64,000 bases of DNA from contig NZ_BJHV01000001.1 in NCBI RefSeq assembly GCF_005405925.1, positions 7,626,001 through 7,690,000 on the forward strand, written 5' to 3'. The notes under the pieces are model-generated. The model saw only the letters and a program-made list of their open reading frames with translations. It had not been told where the DNA came from and searched no databases. The position numbers and the translations under genes are program-made. Source of the DNA: Streptomyces antimycoticus (GTDB lineage Bacteria > Actinomycetota > Actinomycetes > Streptomycetales > Streptomycetaceae). Of the stretch, positions 1-8,959 are shown in pieces. How positions within the stretch are numbered: position 1 is the first letter of the stretch; each line of letters starts with the position of its first letter.

Positions 1-1213
1 GGTCGGCGAGGCGGGGCTCCCGGCGTTTTCAGGGCCTTGGGGTCTTGGGGGTCTTGGAGTTCATGGCGAGGATGCCGGAGAGCGCACCCGGCAGGGTTGC
101 GGCGGGCAGCAGCTTGGCGGCGATCGCCGCGCCGAGCAGCACGCCGCCCAGGGCGCGGCGGCGGGGGACGGCGACCAGGCCCGCGACGGTCAACAGCACG
201 CCCAGTGCGTCGACATGGGCGTTGTTCACGGCCTCCACCGGCACGGCCGGGCACCAGGCCCACAGCGCCGCGCGGGCGGTCGCGAGGCGGGGATCGGAGC
301 GGCGGCGTGCCGCGGCCAGCAACACGGCGGTGGTGGCGACGGACAGCAGCGCGCCGCCGGTCTGCAGGGGGAGGAGAGTGGAACCTGACGGCGCCGAGCG
401 GTGTACAAGCAGGAAATAGCCCTCTGCGACGGGAGGATAGATCGTATGGACCGCGGGGCGGTTGAGGCGGGTGCACTGCGACTCGGCGGGGCCGGAGGTG
501 CCGCGCGTGTGGCCGGGGGCCTTGCGCGTGTTGCTGGGGGTGTTGGGCGCGTGGTCGGGCGCCGGATCGGTGCGTGGGTGGGCGCCGGGCGCGGGAGGTT
601 CGGCTGCGGGGCGGACGGGGGCGCGGTCGGGGCCGTGGCAGGCGGAGCCCTTCGGGAAGAGCCAGCGGTCGCGCAGCGGAGCGAGCGCGGGGTCCTCGGG
701 CGCGTGGTCATAGGGGGATATGCCCGCGGCCTGTACACGTCCGTCCCAGGCGTAGCGGTAGGCGTCGGTGCTGGTGCGCGGCGGCCCGAGCAGGCCCGTG
801 GCGGCGACCGCGGCGCTCCCCACGAGCACGAAGACGGCGGCCTGGCGGGCGCCCAGGCGGCGGACCGTCCACGCCGCCGCGGCGAACAGCACCCAGGCGA
901 GGGCGTACCAGCGGGAGAGCGTGCCGGGCGCGGTGTGGAAGTCGTCCCTGCGGAAGGTCAGCGCGAGGACGGCGACCAGCGAGCCGAGCAGAGTTGCCGG
1001 CGCGAGCGGGGATATCCACGGGTGGGCGGTCCGCCCCCGCGCGGCCCGGGCGGGGCACTCTGCCGGGCGGGGCTCGTCCGTGCTGTCAGGCGGTGGTGCG
1101 AGGCGGTCGCGGGCCGGTGGGCGAGGGCCCGGGCCGGAGTGCTGATCAGGCACCCGGCCGGCCCACCGGGCGAGTCGGCCGGGCCGCAGCAGGCCGCGCG
1201 CCGATGCGGGCAC
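1..1213 (-). pseudogene. GT87-like membrane mannosyltransferase, partial and frameshifted
   Basis: Polytopic membrane protein resembling GT87/DUF2029 polyprenol-phosphate-sugar-dependent glycosyltransferases, which act on the outer face of the membrane. After about 75 polar residues come hydrophobic segments, a luminal loop with TDAYRYAWDGR and ISPYDHAP, the motif TIYPPVAEGYF, and GAAIAAKLLP near the end, all typical of the family. The reading frame stops at position 29. One extra C in the C-run at 39-42 (minus-strand ACCCC) would continue it as KTPKTPKALKTPGAPP past the window edge, so this is a frameshift, probably a sequencing error, on a gene that runs off the window. The GTG start lies 3 bp after the methyltransferase stop, so the two are probably translationally coupled. 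The donor and acceptor are unknown. Confidence 0.7.
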
Positions 1214-1216
1214 GGC

Positions 1217-2050
1217 TCAGCGCTCCGTGGCGGACCGGGGCAGCGGCGGTGTGCGGCGCAGCGACACAAAGCTCCGGTCCCGCGCGGTCCATTGCTCGAC
1301 CGGGTTCCAGCCCACCGCGCGCGCGTGGTGCAGCAGTGCCGGGACGCCGACCCGGGCCCAGGGGAAGGCCGTTCCCATGTCGCCCCGGCCGTCGTCGACC
1401 CGCACCCGCACCCGCTCGTCCACATCGGCCGCCGCGGCCTCCACCAGCAGCAGCCCGTCGGGGGCTATGAGTTGAGCGACGCGCGCGAGGAGTGCCTGCG
1501 GATCACCGCCGATGCCGATGTTGCCGTCGATCAGCAGCGCCGTGCCCCAGCGTCCCTCGCCGGGCAGCGGTTCGAAGACCGAGCGGCACAGCGCGGGCCC
1601 GCCCGCACGGACCGTTCGGGCGACCGCGGCCTGGCTGACGTCGATGCCCAGGCAGGGGCGGCCGCGCAGGGCCAGTGCGGCCACCAGCCGACCGGGTCCG
1701 CAGCCGATGTCGAGGGCCGGGCCCTGGCATCGCCGCAGCACGGTCCGATCGGCCTCGTCGGCGTCCGCACACCAGCGTTCGACGTCCAAGGGCAGCATCC
1801 AGCCGTCGGCTCGGCGCAGGAACAGCGGACCTCGGCCCGCGTGCAGCGCCCGGACATAGGGGTCGGCGTGCCAGGCGGCGGCCGCACGGCGAGCGGGAGT
1901 CCGCTCACGCACCGATTCGTCACGTACGGATCCGTCTCGTACCGATCGATCTCGTACCGGTCCGTCGTGTACGGATCCGTCTCGCACCGGTCCGTCTCGC
2001 ACCGATCCGTCGAGTACGGATCCGTCTCGCACTGTCTCGGCCGTGCTCAT
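1217..2050 (-). CDS. class I SAM-dependent methyltransferase
   Basis: Small-molecule methyltransferase with a Rossmann fold: motif I is LDIGCGPGRLV, followed by GIDVSQAAV. Length 277 aa from the ATG that overlaps the upstream stop (ATGA). The first 45 or so residues (repeats of RDGSV/RDGPV) are encoded by a 15-bp tandem array and are probably not part of the fold. A GTG near 1914 beginning VRERTPARR is a reasonable alternative start, giving about 230 aa. It sits between a TIGR04282 transferase and a GT87-like protein in one operon, so it probably methylates a glycan or lipid-linked intermediate. That role is inference; the substrate cannot be read from the sequence. Confidence 0.8.
   Translation of the reverse strand: MSTAETVRDGSVLDGSVRDGPVRDGSVHDGPVRDRSVRDGSVRDESVRERTPARRAAAAWHADPYVRALHAGRGPLFLRRADGWMLPLDVERWCADADEADRTVLRRCQGPALDIGCGPGRLVAALALRGRPCLGIDVSQAAVARTVRAGGPALCRSVFEPLPGEGRWGTALLIDGNIGIGGDPQALLARVAQLIAPDGLLLVEAAAADVDERVRVRVDDGRGDMGTAFPWARVGVPALLHHARAVGWNPVEQWTARDRSFVSLRRTPPLPRSATER
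1915..2040. repeat. 15-bp degenerate tandem array
   Basis: About eight copies of a 15-bp unit (core CGTACGGATCCGTCT, with variants CGTACCGATCGATCT and CGCACCGGTCCGTCT). It lies directly downstream, on the minus strand, of the stop codon at 2047-2049. In the methyltransferase frame it encodes a run of RDGSV-like pentapeptides. It is rich in GGATCC/CGATCG palindromes. Confidence 0.85.
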
Positions 2051-2676
2051 AGGGCGGTGGTCCGGGACAGCCGGGCAAGGGTCCGGGCGAACCGCCCGCC
2101 CGGAGCGTCGGCCGCCACGCGTGCGGCGTCCTCCGCCGTGTCCACGTCGCGCAGCATCGGCAGGTCGCGCACCCGCAGCCCCGCGTCCGTCAGCCGGCGC
2201 CGCTGTGCGGCACCGGTGGTGGCGGTGGACATCGGCACGCCCCGCAGCAGACCGGGGTCCGGTTGCGCGAGGCCCAAGGCCCAGAAGCCGCCGTCGGCGG
2301 CCGGGCCGAACCAGGCGTCGCAGTCGTGCCAGCCGTTCGGGTTCAGCGCGGGGGCGAGCAGAGCGGGGGTGACCTGCGGGGTGTCCATGCCGATCAGCAG
2401 GGCGGCGCCCCGGCAGGCGGCGAAGGCCGCGGCGAGCCGTTCGTCCAGACCGCCGTCGCACTGGGGCACCACCTCGAATCCCGGCGGCAGCCACGGCCCG
2501 GGGCGCCCGTCGAGCACCAGCACCCTGCGGCGGGCGGGCATGGCGAGCGCGGCGTGCAGCGTGTCGGCGAGGCACGCCTCGGCGAGCGAGGCGGCCTCGG
2601 CGGGGGTGTACGGGGGAGTGAGCCTGGTCTTCACCCGCCCGGGCACCGGTTCCTTGGCGATGACGAGCAGCGTCAT
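2047..2676 (-). CDS. TIGR04282-family (DUF2064) nucleotidyl/glycosyltransferase-like protein
   Basis: A 209-aa protein of the GT-A-like DUF2064 family. It begins MTLLVIAKEPVPGRVKTRL, the family signature for nucleotide binding, and carries LLIGMDTPQVTPALL and the conserved FGPAADGGFWALGL motif. The start at 2676 was chosen because it matches the family N terminus; the open frame continues upstream without similarity. Members are labelled arsenosugar-biosynthesis glycosyltransferases or CofC-like, but this operon has no arsenic genes. Its neighbours (GT2 upstream, methyltransferase overlapping by ATGA) suggest modification of a polyprenyl- or nucleotide-linked sugar. The exact activity is unknown. 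Confidence 0.85.
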   Translation of the reverse strand: MTLLVIAKEPVPGRVKTRLTPPYTPAEAASLAEACLADTLHAALAMPARRRVLVLDGRPGPWLPPGFEVVPQCDGGLDERLAAAFAACRGAALLIGMDTPQVTPALLAPALNPNGWHDCDAWFGPAADGGFWALGLAQPDPGLLRGVPMSTATTGAAQRRRLTDAGLRVRDLPMLRDVDTAEDAARVAADAPGGRFARTLARLSRTTAL

Positions 2677-2822
2677 CCCGTCCTCGTGGGCAGGTCGGGA
2701 GCCGGTGTCCGCACGGATATCCGCACGGGGGACCGGCCCGCCGACGGCATCGGGTCCGGAGCCGGGGCGGGCGGGAGCCGAGGGGGCCTCCGCCGGGTGC
2801 GCATCCTCGCGTGGCGCGGGGC

Positions 2823-3545
2823 TCACCGCGCGGCCCTCGAGGAGGCGGCCAGGTCGTGGGCCACCGGCGGCTGGCGCAGCACGGCGCGCATATCGCGCAC
2901 CGCGTGCCAGGTGCCCCGCCAGGTGCCGGTGACCTTCGACTTCCCGGTGCGCGGCCGGTACGGCACCTCGCGTTCCTCGATCCGCCATCCCGCGTCCGCG
3001 GCCCGCACGACCATCTGCAGCGGGTAGCCGCTGCGGCGGTCGGTGAGGCCGAGGTCGAGCAGCGGTTCGCGCCGCGCGGCCCGCAGTGGGCCGAGGTCGC
3101 CCAGCGTGAGGCCGGTGCGCCTCCGCAGCATGCGGGTCAGCGCGATATTGCCGAGCCGGGCGTGCATCGGCCAGGCCCCCCGTTCCTGGGGACGTCGGCG
3201 GCCCAGCACGAGGTCGGTGCCGCCTTCCGCGACGGTCCGCACGAAGGCGGTCAGCAGGCCGGGGTCGAGCGAGGCGTCGCAGTCGCAGAAGCAGACGATG
3301 TCGGCCTCGGCGGCGAGGAGCCCGGCGTGGCAGGCGGCGCCGAAGCCGCGGCGCGGTTCGTGCACGACGGTGGCGCCGTGGGCGCGGGCGATCGTGGCCG
3401 AGCCGTCCGTGGAGCCGTTGTCGACGACGATGGCGCGCCAGCCGGCCGGGATGCGGGCCAGTACCCAGGGCAGGGCGGCGGCTTCGTCCAGACACGGCAG
3501 GACGACGTCCGCACAGGGGGTGGTCGAGTTTGTCACCCGCACCAC
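2823..3545 (-). CDS. family 2 glycosyltransferase (polyprenyl-phosphate type)
   Basis: Cytosolic GT-A glycosyltransferase of 240 aa, similar to dolichyl/polyprenyl-phosphate sugar synthases but without C-terminal membrane helices. Visible motifs are VVLPCLDEAAALPWVL, IVVDNGSTDGSA, the metal-binding FCDCDASLDPG, and SGYPLQMVVRA in the acceptor region. It is the first gene of the minus-strand operon. The 116-bp region to the divergent response regulator start should hold both promoters. It probably loads a sugar onto a lipid carrier that the GT87-like protein at the other end of the operon then uses. The pathway link is inference. Confidence 0.88.
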   Translation of the reverse strand: MVRVTNSTTPCADVVLPCLDEAAALPWVLARIPAGWRAIVVDNGSTDGSATIARAHGATVVHEPRRGFGAACHAGLLAAEADIVCFCDCDASLDPGLLTAFVRTVAEGGTDLVLGRRRPQERGAWPMHARLGNIALTRMLRRRTGLTLGDLGPLRAARREPLLDLGLTDRRSGYPLQMVVRAADAGWRIEEREVPYRPRTGKSKVTGTWRGTWHAVRDMRAVLRQPPVAHDLAASSRAAR

Positions 3546-3661
3546 ACTACGAAGGAGAAAGCGACATTTCGGGCTTCAGGTTCTTACGAAACACGGACGT
3601 CGTCCGGTCCGCGGCCTCCCTGCCGCACCCGGGTGCCGGACCTGGTGTCAGGCTGTGGGGC

Positions 3662-5614
3662 ATGCAGCAGACCCCGTCTCCCACCCGCGTGCTCGTCGTG
3701 GACGACGATCCGACCGTGGCCGAGGTTGTCGCCGGGTACCTCGGCCGGGCCGGATTCGCCGTGGACCAGGCCGCCGACGGCCCCGGGGCGCTCGCCCGCG
3801 CCGCCCTCCGCTGGCCGGACCTGGTCGTCCTCGACCTGATGCTGCCCGGTATGGACGGGCTGGAGGTCTGCCGCGCGCTCCGGGACAAGGGCCCGGTGCC
3901 GGTCATCATGCTCACCGCGCGCGGCGACGAGGAGGACCGGATCCTCGGCCTGGAGATCGGCGCGGACGACTACGTCACCAAGCCGTTCAGCCCACGGGAG
4001 CTGGTGCTGCGCGTGGAGTCGGTGCTGCGCCGCGGCCGGCCCGGTCCGCAGGTCCCCGGCTCGTCCGCCCCCGCCCCGGGTGGTGTGGCACACCGCGCCG
4101 GGATCACTCTCGATCCCCTGGCCCGGCGCGCCACCCGGCACGGCCGGGAACTCGCCCTGACGGTGCGCGAGTTCGACCTGCTGTCCTTTCTGCTGCGCCA
4201 CCCGGGGGTGGCCTTCACCCGCGAGGAGCTGATGCGCGAGGTGTGGGGCTGGGACTTCGGGGATCTGTCCACCGTCACCGTCCATGTGCGGCGGCTGCGC
4301 GGAAAGGTCGAGGACGATCCCGCCGCGCCCCGGCTCATCCAGACCGTATGGGGCATCGGCTACCGCTTCGACGCCCCGCCCGAGGCCGCCGGCGGGCCAC
4401 TTGACGACGGGCCACGGGACGAGGGGCGACGGGACGACGACGGACGGGACGAGGCACGACGGTACGAGGGACGGGACGGCGACGGGCGGGGGCGGGCTCC
4501 GATGCGTGATGTCGTCCTCATGGCGGCGTTCGCCTTTCTCGGCGCGGCGGCGGCCGGTCTGCTGGGCGCGCTGGCGCTGCGGCTGGTGCGCGGCCGTTCG
4601 GTCGCGGTGTCCCTCACCGTCGTCGCCGCCGTCGCGGTCACGGCGATGCTCACCGGGACGCTGGCCGTCGCCTGGGCGATGTTCCTGTCCCCGCACGACC
4701 TGACGGTGGTCACGACCGTGTGTGCCATGGCCGCCGTGGTGTCCATGGCCACCGCGCTGCTGCTGGGCCGCTGGGTGGTGGCGCGCAGCAACGCGCTGGC
4801 CCTCGCCGCCCGCTCCTTCGGGGACGGCGGGAGCTTCGCCGCCCCCGACGGCCAGGCCACCGCCGAGCTCGCCGCGCTCGGCCGTGAACTGGCCGCCACC
4901 AGTGCCAAGCTGGCCGCCTCCCGCGAGCGCGAGCGCGCCCTGGAGTCCTCCCGCCGGGAGCTGGTCGCCTGGATATCCCACGATCTGCGCACCCCGCTGG
5001 CGGGGCTGCGCGCGATGTCCGAGGCGCTGGAGGACGGAGTGGCCCCGGACCCGGACCGCTACCTCCGCCGGATCCGCACCGAGGTGGAGCGGCTGAACAC
5101 AATGGTCGGCGACCTCTTCGAGCTCTCCCGCATCCACGCCGGGGCGCTCTCCCTCAGCCCCACCCGGATCTCCGTCTACGACCTGATCGGCGACGCGCTC
5201 GCCGGGGTCGATCCGCTCGCCCGTGAGCTGGGCGTCCAACTGATCGGCGACCGTGTGGACCCCGTCCCGGTGGAGGTCGACGGCAAGGAGATGACCCGTG
5301 TGCTCGGAAATCTCCTCGTCAACGCCGTCCGCCGCACCCCGGCGGACGGCACGGTCGCGGTGACCGCCGAGCGGGAGGCGGACACGGTCGTGCTGTCGGT
5401 CACCGATGGCTGCGGCGGGATCCCCGAGGAGGACCTTCCGCGCGTCTTCGACACCGGCTGGCGGGGCACCAACGCCCGCACGCCCCCGGCGGGCGCCGGT
5501 CTGGGCCTCGCCATCGTCCGCGGCATCGTCGAGGCTCACGACGGCCAGGCGGCGGTCCGCAATGTCGACGGCGGCTGCCGCTTCGAGGTCCGCCTCCCCG
5601 CCGCCGCCACTTGA
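3662..5614 (+). CDS. OmpR-type response regulator joined in frame to a sensor histidine kinase
   Basis: One 650-aa frame. Residues 8-120 form a receiver domain (acidic D14-D16, phospho-acceptor D58 in VVLDLMLPG, T85, K107). Residues about 150-250 form an OmpR winged helix ending VWGIGYRF. A low-complexity Arg/Asp/Gly linker follows, then from M281 (MRDVVLMAAFAFLG) a membrane sensor kinase with several helices, a HAMP-like segment, H440 in WISHDLRTPL, the N box NLLVNAV, and the G boxes VTDGCGGIPEED and GAGLGLAIVRGI. In relatives these are normally two genes, regulator first. The fusion is either real or caused by one missing base: adding a C at the CCCC run at 4374-4377 would end the regulator at a TGA just before the repetitive linker, with the kinase starting at ATG 4502. 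It probably controls the divergent glycan operon. Confidence 0.85.
   Translation: MQQTPSPTRVLVVDDDPTVAEVVAGYLGRAGFAVDQAADGPGALARAALRWPDLVVLDLMLPGMDGLEVCRALRDKGPVPVIMLTARGDEEDRILGLEIGADDYVTKPFSPRELVLRVESVLRRGRPGPQVPGSSAPAPGGVAHRAGITLDPLARRATRHGRELALTVREFDLLSFLLRHPGVAFTREELMREVWGWDFGDLSTVTVHVRRLRGKVEDDPAAPRLIQTVWGIGYRFDAPPEAAGGPLDDGPRDEGRRDDDGRDEARRYEGRDGDGRGRAPMRDVVLMAAFAFLGAAAAGLLGALALRLVRGRSVAVSLTVVAAVAVTAMLTGTLAVAWAMFLSPHDLTVVTTVCAMAAVVSMATALLLGRWVVARSNALALAARSFGDGGSFAAPDGQATAELAALGRELAATSAKLAASRERERALESSRRELVAWISHDLRTPLAGLRAMSEALEDGVAPDPDRYLRRIRTEVERLNTMVGDLFELSRIHAGALSLSPTRISVYDLIGDALAGVDPLARELGVQLIGDRVDPVPVEVDGKEMTRVLGNLLVNAVRRTPADGTVAVTAEREADTVVLSVTDGCGGIPEEDLPRVFDTGWRGTNARTPPAGAGLGLAIVRGIVEAHDGQAAVRNVDGGCRFEVRLPAAAT
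4390..4500. repeat. low-complexity repeats between regulator and kinase
   Basis: Degenerate short repeats built on GACGGGACGA, encoding a charged DGRDEARR-like linker of about 40 residues. It looks like the other tandem arrays that follow stop codons in this window, which supports reading it as a former intergenic stretch. Confidence 0.6.
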
Positions 5615-5731
5615 GCGGCCCTCCCCTCGGGCCGCCATCACCTGAGCGACTCGGCCCCTGAGACCGCTTGGACCGCCGTCACGCAGGTGAGCGGCTGCTC
5701 CCCTCAGGCCGCCGTCACCTCAGCCCCGGCC
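5596..5731. repeat. about 30-bp degenerate tandem array between convergent genes
   Basis: Four diverged copies of a unit with core GCCGCCATCACCTGAGCG followed by a C-rich stretch ending CCCCTCAG. The array contains the kinase stop codon and the epimerase stop codon at opposite ends. No classical terminator hairpin with a T-run is seen in it. Confidence 0.65.
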
Positions 5732-6847
5732 CCCGCACGCCCCGGCCAGCCCCGTCCCCGCAGCCTCGGCCCCCTCGGCCTCGGACTCCTCCGCCTCAGA
5801 CCCCCGCGCGCTGGGGGCGCGGGCGAACGCGGTCATGCCCTCCGTGAAGGAGATCGCCGCGCGCCAGCCCAGGGCCTCGCGGATCCGCCGCGACGACGCG
5901 GTGATATGCCGTACGTCGCCCAGCCGGTACCCGCCCGTCACCACGGGTGCCGGGCCGCCGAACGCCGTGGCCAGGGCCGCGGCCATCTCGCCCACCGTAT
6001 GGGGGTCGTCGCTGCCGGTGTTGTACGCGGTCAGCGTGGACGGGGCCACCACCTGCGCCGCCGCCTCCAGGGCGGCGACATTGGCCGCGGCCACGTCCCG
6101 GACATGGACGAAGTCCCGGCGCTGGCCGCCGTCCTCGAAGACCGTGGGCGCCTCGCCGCGCGCCAGGGCGGAGCGGAAGAAGGAGGCCACCCCCGCGTAG
6201 GGGGTGTCGCGCGGCATCCCCGGCCCGTACACATTGTGGTAGCGCAGCGACACCGCATGGCCGCCCACCGACCGGGCCCAGGCCGCCGCCAGATGTTCCT
6301 GGGCCAGCTTCGTGGTCGCGTACACATTGCGAGGATCGACCGGTGCGTCCTCCTCCACCTTGCCGGGCCGCAGCGATGTGCCGCACTCGGGGCAACGGGG
6401 GTCGAAGCGGCCCGCCGCGAGATCCGCCTCGGCGCGCGGACCGGGACGGACCCGGCCGTGGCGGGGGCAGTCGTAGCGCCCCTCCCCGTAGACGACCATC
6501 GACCCGGCCAGCACCAGTTGGCGCACCCCGCGCTCCGCCATCGCCGCCAGCAGCACCGCGGTGCCCAGGTCGTTGCAGCCCACATAGGCCGGGGCGTCCG
6601 CGAAGTCCTTGCCGAGACCGACCATCGCCGCCTGATGGCATACGGCGTCCACGCCGCGCAGCGCCGCGACCACCGCCTCCCGGTCCCGTACATCGGCGTG
6701 GATCCACTCCCCGTCCACCGTGGGCGGCGTCGGATGAGCGGCCGGGAGCAGGGCATCGAGGACGACCGGCTCATGGCCGTGATCGATAAGGGCGGTGACG
6801 ATATGCGAGCCGATGAAGCCCGCGCCTCCGGTGACCAGTACACGCAT
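5720..6847 (-). CDS. NAD-dependent epimerase/dehydratase (extended SDR)
   Basis: A 375-aa nucleotide-sugar epimerase-like enzyme. The Rossmann motif is VTGGAGFIGSHIV at the N terminus, the catalytic tyrosine and lysine are in YATTKLAQEHL, and substrate-loop motifs LRYHNVYGPGMP and RRDFVHVRDVA follow. An unusual insertion carries two Cys pairs (YDCPRHG and CPECG), suggesting a bound zinc. The Glu/Ala-rich C-terminal tail is probably disordered. The ATG at 6847 starts the Rossmann motif directly. It is convergent with the two-component gene and divergent from a methyltransferase, in line with a sugar-modification neighbourhood. The substrate is unknown. Confidence 0.87.
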   Translation of the reverse strand: MRVLVTGGAGFIGSHIVTALIDHGHEPVVLDALLPAAHPTPPTVDGEWIHADVRDREAVVAALRGVDAVCHQAAMVGLGKDFADAPAYVGCNDLGTAVLLAAMAERGVRQLVLAGSMVVYGEGRYDCPRHGRVRPGPRAEADLAAGRFDPRCPECGTSLRPGKVEEDAPVDPRNVYATTKLAQEHLAAAWARSVGGHAVSLRYHNVYGPGMPRDTPYAGVASFFRSALARGEAPTVFEDGGQRRDFVHVRDVAAANVAALEAAAQVVAPSTLTAYNTGSDDPHTVGEMAAALATAFGGPAPVVTGGYRLGDVRHITASSRRIREALGWRAAISFTEGMTAFARAPSARGSEAEESEAEGAEAAGTGLAGACGGRG

Positions 6848-7105
6848 GGGGGCGACGCTAGGCCCGAGCGGGCGCCGGAGCCCGCCCCCGCGCCGTTCCG
6901 TCACCGCTCCGTAAGACCTTCCGGAGGAGGCGTGGTCACAGAATGGCCACAAGAGAGACGGCCCCGCGTTGCCTTTCACTGCGACCGTGGCGCCCACTCG
7001 CGTCCCCCGGGACCCCGTCCCCGAGGATCCTTCCCCCAGGGGCTCCCGGACATGATTACCGGACACGTCTCTCCGGACCGCCGCCATCGACGAACAGAGA
7101 GCCAC

Positions 7106-8017
7106 ATGACGGTCACCACCGCCCCCGCGGCCCAGCGTCCCCGCAGCCTCAATGACGTCAAGGGCTGGTTCCCCAGCCTTGACCAAGTACTGTTCGACCG
7201 CTTTCTGACCCGCCAGGAGCGCCTCGGACAGCACGGGGACCTGATGGAGATGGGCGCCTACATGGGCAAGAGCGCCATCTTCACCGCCGCGTATCTGCGG
7301 GCGAACGAGCGGTTCACGGTCTGTGACCTCTTCGACGCGGATGCGCCGGACGAGAAGAACGCGGCGGAGGCACGCAAGTCGTACTCCACGTTGACCCGCA
7401 CCGCATTCGAGCAGAACTACCTGGCCTTCTGGGACGAGCTCCCGTACGTCATCCAGGGCCCGACCTCCGTCGTGCCCGACCACGTCGGCGCCGACACTTG
7501 CCGCTTCATCCACGTGGACGCCTCGCACCTGTACGAGCATGTGGCGGGCGACATCGGCACCGCGCACAACACGCTGGTGCCCGGCGGTCTGGTCGTCCTC
7601 GACGACTTCCGTTCCGAGCACACGCCCGGGGTGGCCGCCGCGACCTGGGAGGCGGTGTTCACCCGCGGCCTGCGGCCCATCTGCCTGACCACGCAGAAGC
7701 TCTACGGCACCTGGGGCGACCCGGAGCCGATCCAGGACGAGCTGCTCGCGGACGAGGAGTGGCGCAAGGGGATGCACACCAGCGTGCAGGAGATCGCGGG
7801 CCGCAGGGTGCTGCGGTTCTCGGGGAAGCCCGCGAACCCGACCCCGCCCACCTCCCGCTACGCCGATGACCCGCGCGACCCCGCCCCCGAGCCGCGCTCC
7901 GCGTCGACCGCACCGGCGTCCGCCGCCGCGGCGCGCCGTCCCACCGCGGTCCGGCGGCTCGCGGCCGACGTGCTCCCGCCGGTCGTCACCCGCGCGATCC
8001 GCCGCCGCAAGCGATAG
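7106..8017 (+). CDS. class I SAM-dependent methyltransferase (Methyltransf_24 type)
   Basis: A 303-aa protein. The SAM-binding motif is DLMEMGAYMGKSAIF, followed by ERFTVCDLFDAD, the conserved FIHVDASHLYEHVAGDI and PGGLVVLDDFRSEHTPG. These fit the Methyltransf_24 group that acts on glycans, lipids or macrolides. The last 60 residues are Pro/Ala/Arg-rich with a basic end. ATG 7106 follows about 258 bp of divergent intergenic DNA. The open frame upstream of this ATG shows no similarity and is antisense to the epimerase, so it was not used. Confidence 0.82.
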   Translation: MTVTTAPAAQRPRSLNDVKGWFPSLDQVLFDRFLTRQERLGQHGDLMEMGAYMGKSAIFTAAYLRANERFTVCDLFDADAPDEKNAAEARKSYSTLTRTAFEQNYLAFWDELPYVIQGPTSVVPDHVGADTCRFIHVDASHLYEHVAGDIGTAHNTLVPGGLVVLDDFRSEHTPGVAAATWEAVFTRGLRPICLTTQKLYGTWGDPEPIQDELLADEEWRKGMHTSVQEIAGRRVLRFSGKPANPTPPTSRYADDPRDPAPEPRSASTAPASAAAARRPTAVRRLAADVLPPVVTRAIRRRKR

Positions 8018-8055
8018 CCCCGGGCGCGGAATGGGCCCCGGCGCGGCGGACGGCC

Positions 8056-8892
8056 TTACGGCCGCCGCAGTGCCGGGTGGTCCGCCACCACCGTGCAGGA
8101 CCCCGGCGCGATCTCGGTGAACCCCGCGTCGCGCACCACCGGCAGCCCGCTCGTGGTGAGCTCGTCCCACCGCTCGGCCGACGCCGTACGCACCGCCAGC
8201 GGGAATCCGGCCGCGCGCCAGGCCGCCCGCGCCGCGTCGTCCAGCTCCCACCAGGCCAACTGCGCGCCATGCCCGGCCTGGGCCATCGCCTTGCCCGCGG
8301 ACATCTCCACCTGGGGGCTCAGCCACAGCACCGGACCGGTGAGGTCGGGGGCGGGCGGCGGCTCGGGGTCGTCCAGGTCGGTGCCGGAGACCTGGAGCTT
8401 GGCCAGCTCCTTGGGCCAGCCGTCCAGCGGCACCGGCGGGAACACCCGCACCTCGGCGGCCGGCGGCGGTCCGTCCTCGGCAGCGGTCGCGGCGGGCCCC
8501 CGGCCCGTGACCGTGATGCCCGGCAGCTCGGCCGCGCGCCGCCACTCCGCGCCGCGCGCCCGCCGGACGACCTTGCGGATCCGGGCGTCCTGCCAGTCCC
8601 GTACGGCCTGGGCCCACTCGCCGTCCGCGGCCGTCGCCCGCTCGTCCGACAGCAGCACCAGCACCGCGCGCGCCGCCGTCTCCAGGGCGTCCGTGCGCGC
8701 CGGGGGCGCGGCCTTCTCGATCCGGACTACCAGGGGCAGGACGAACTGCGGCGCTGCGTCCCGGTCGATCTCGGAGTGCCGGAAGGGGCTGCTGCTGGCG
8801 CCGGATGCGGTGCCGTGGTGAGTGGTTGCCCGGGTGCTGGTCTCGGTGCCGGTCTCGCTGTTGACTTCGGCGCTGGCGTCGGTGCTGGTCAC
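8056..8892 (-). CDS. peptidyl-tRNA hydrolase PTH2-like protein
   Basis: A 278-aa protein whose C-terminal 120 residues match the PTH2 fold: VLWLSPQVEMSAGKAMAQAGHGAQLAW carries the conserved K-A-x-Q-x-x-H core, and it ends GSCTVVADHPAL. PTH2 enzymes release tRNA from stalled peptidyl-tRNAs. The N-terminal 150 residues are actinobacterial and include FVLPLVVRIEK. The GTG start at 8892 was chosen; a longer frame to 8961 would overlap the divergent ABC gene. The catalytic assignment rests on one domain and has not been tested. Confidence 0.75.
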   Translation of the reverse strand: MTSTDASAEVNSETGTETSTRATTHHGTASGASSSPFRHSEIDRDAAPQFVLPLVVRIEKAAPPARTDALETAARAVLVLLSDERATAADGEWAQAVRDWQDARIRKVVRRARGAEWRRAAELPGITVTGRGPAATAAEDGPPPAAEVRVFPPVPLDGWPKELAKLQVSGTDLDDPEPPPAPDLTGPVLWLSPQVEMSAGKAMAQAGHGAQLAWWELDDAARAAWRAAGFPLAVRTASAERWDELTTSGLPVVRDAGFTEIAPGSCTVVADHPALRRP

Positions 8893-8959
8893 GCGCCCAG
8901 TGTGCCAGGAACGCGGCGCCGCCCGCCGGGCCCGGCCGCCGCGCCTATGCTCAACCAGC

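Noticed and set aside
401..2932. 843-codon plus-strand frame
   Set aside because: It is antisense to four recognisable minus-strand genes and is made of Arg/Gly/Ala low-complexity sequence with no domain; a common artefact of high GC.
2047..3495. 482-codon frame joining the TIGR04282 protein to sequence antisense within the GT2 region
   Set aside because: The family N terminus MTLLVIAKEPV starts at 2676; the upstream part is an out-of-frame shadow of the GT2 gene.
5720..8617. 965-codon frame apparently fusing the epimerase to a longer N-terminal protein
   Set aside because: The part before 6847 is antisense to the methyltransferase and PTH2 region and has no similarity; the Rossmann motif begins exactly at ATG 6847.
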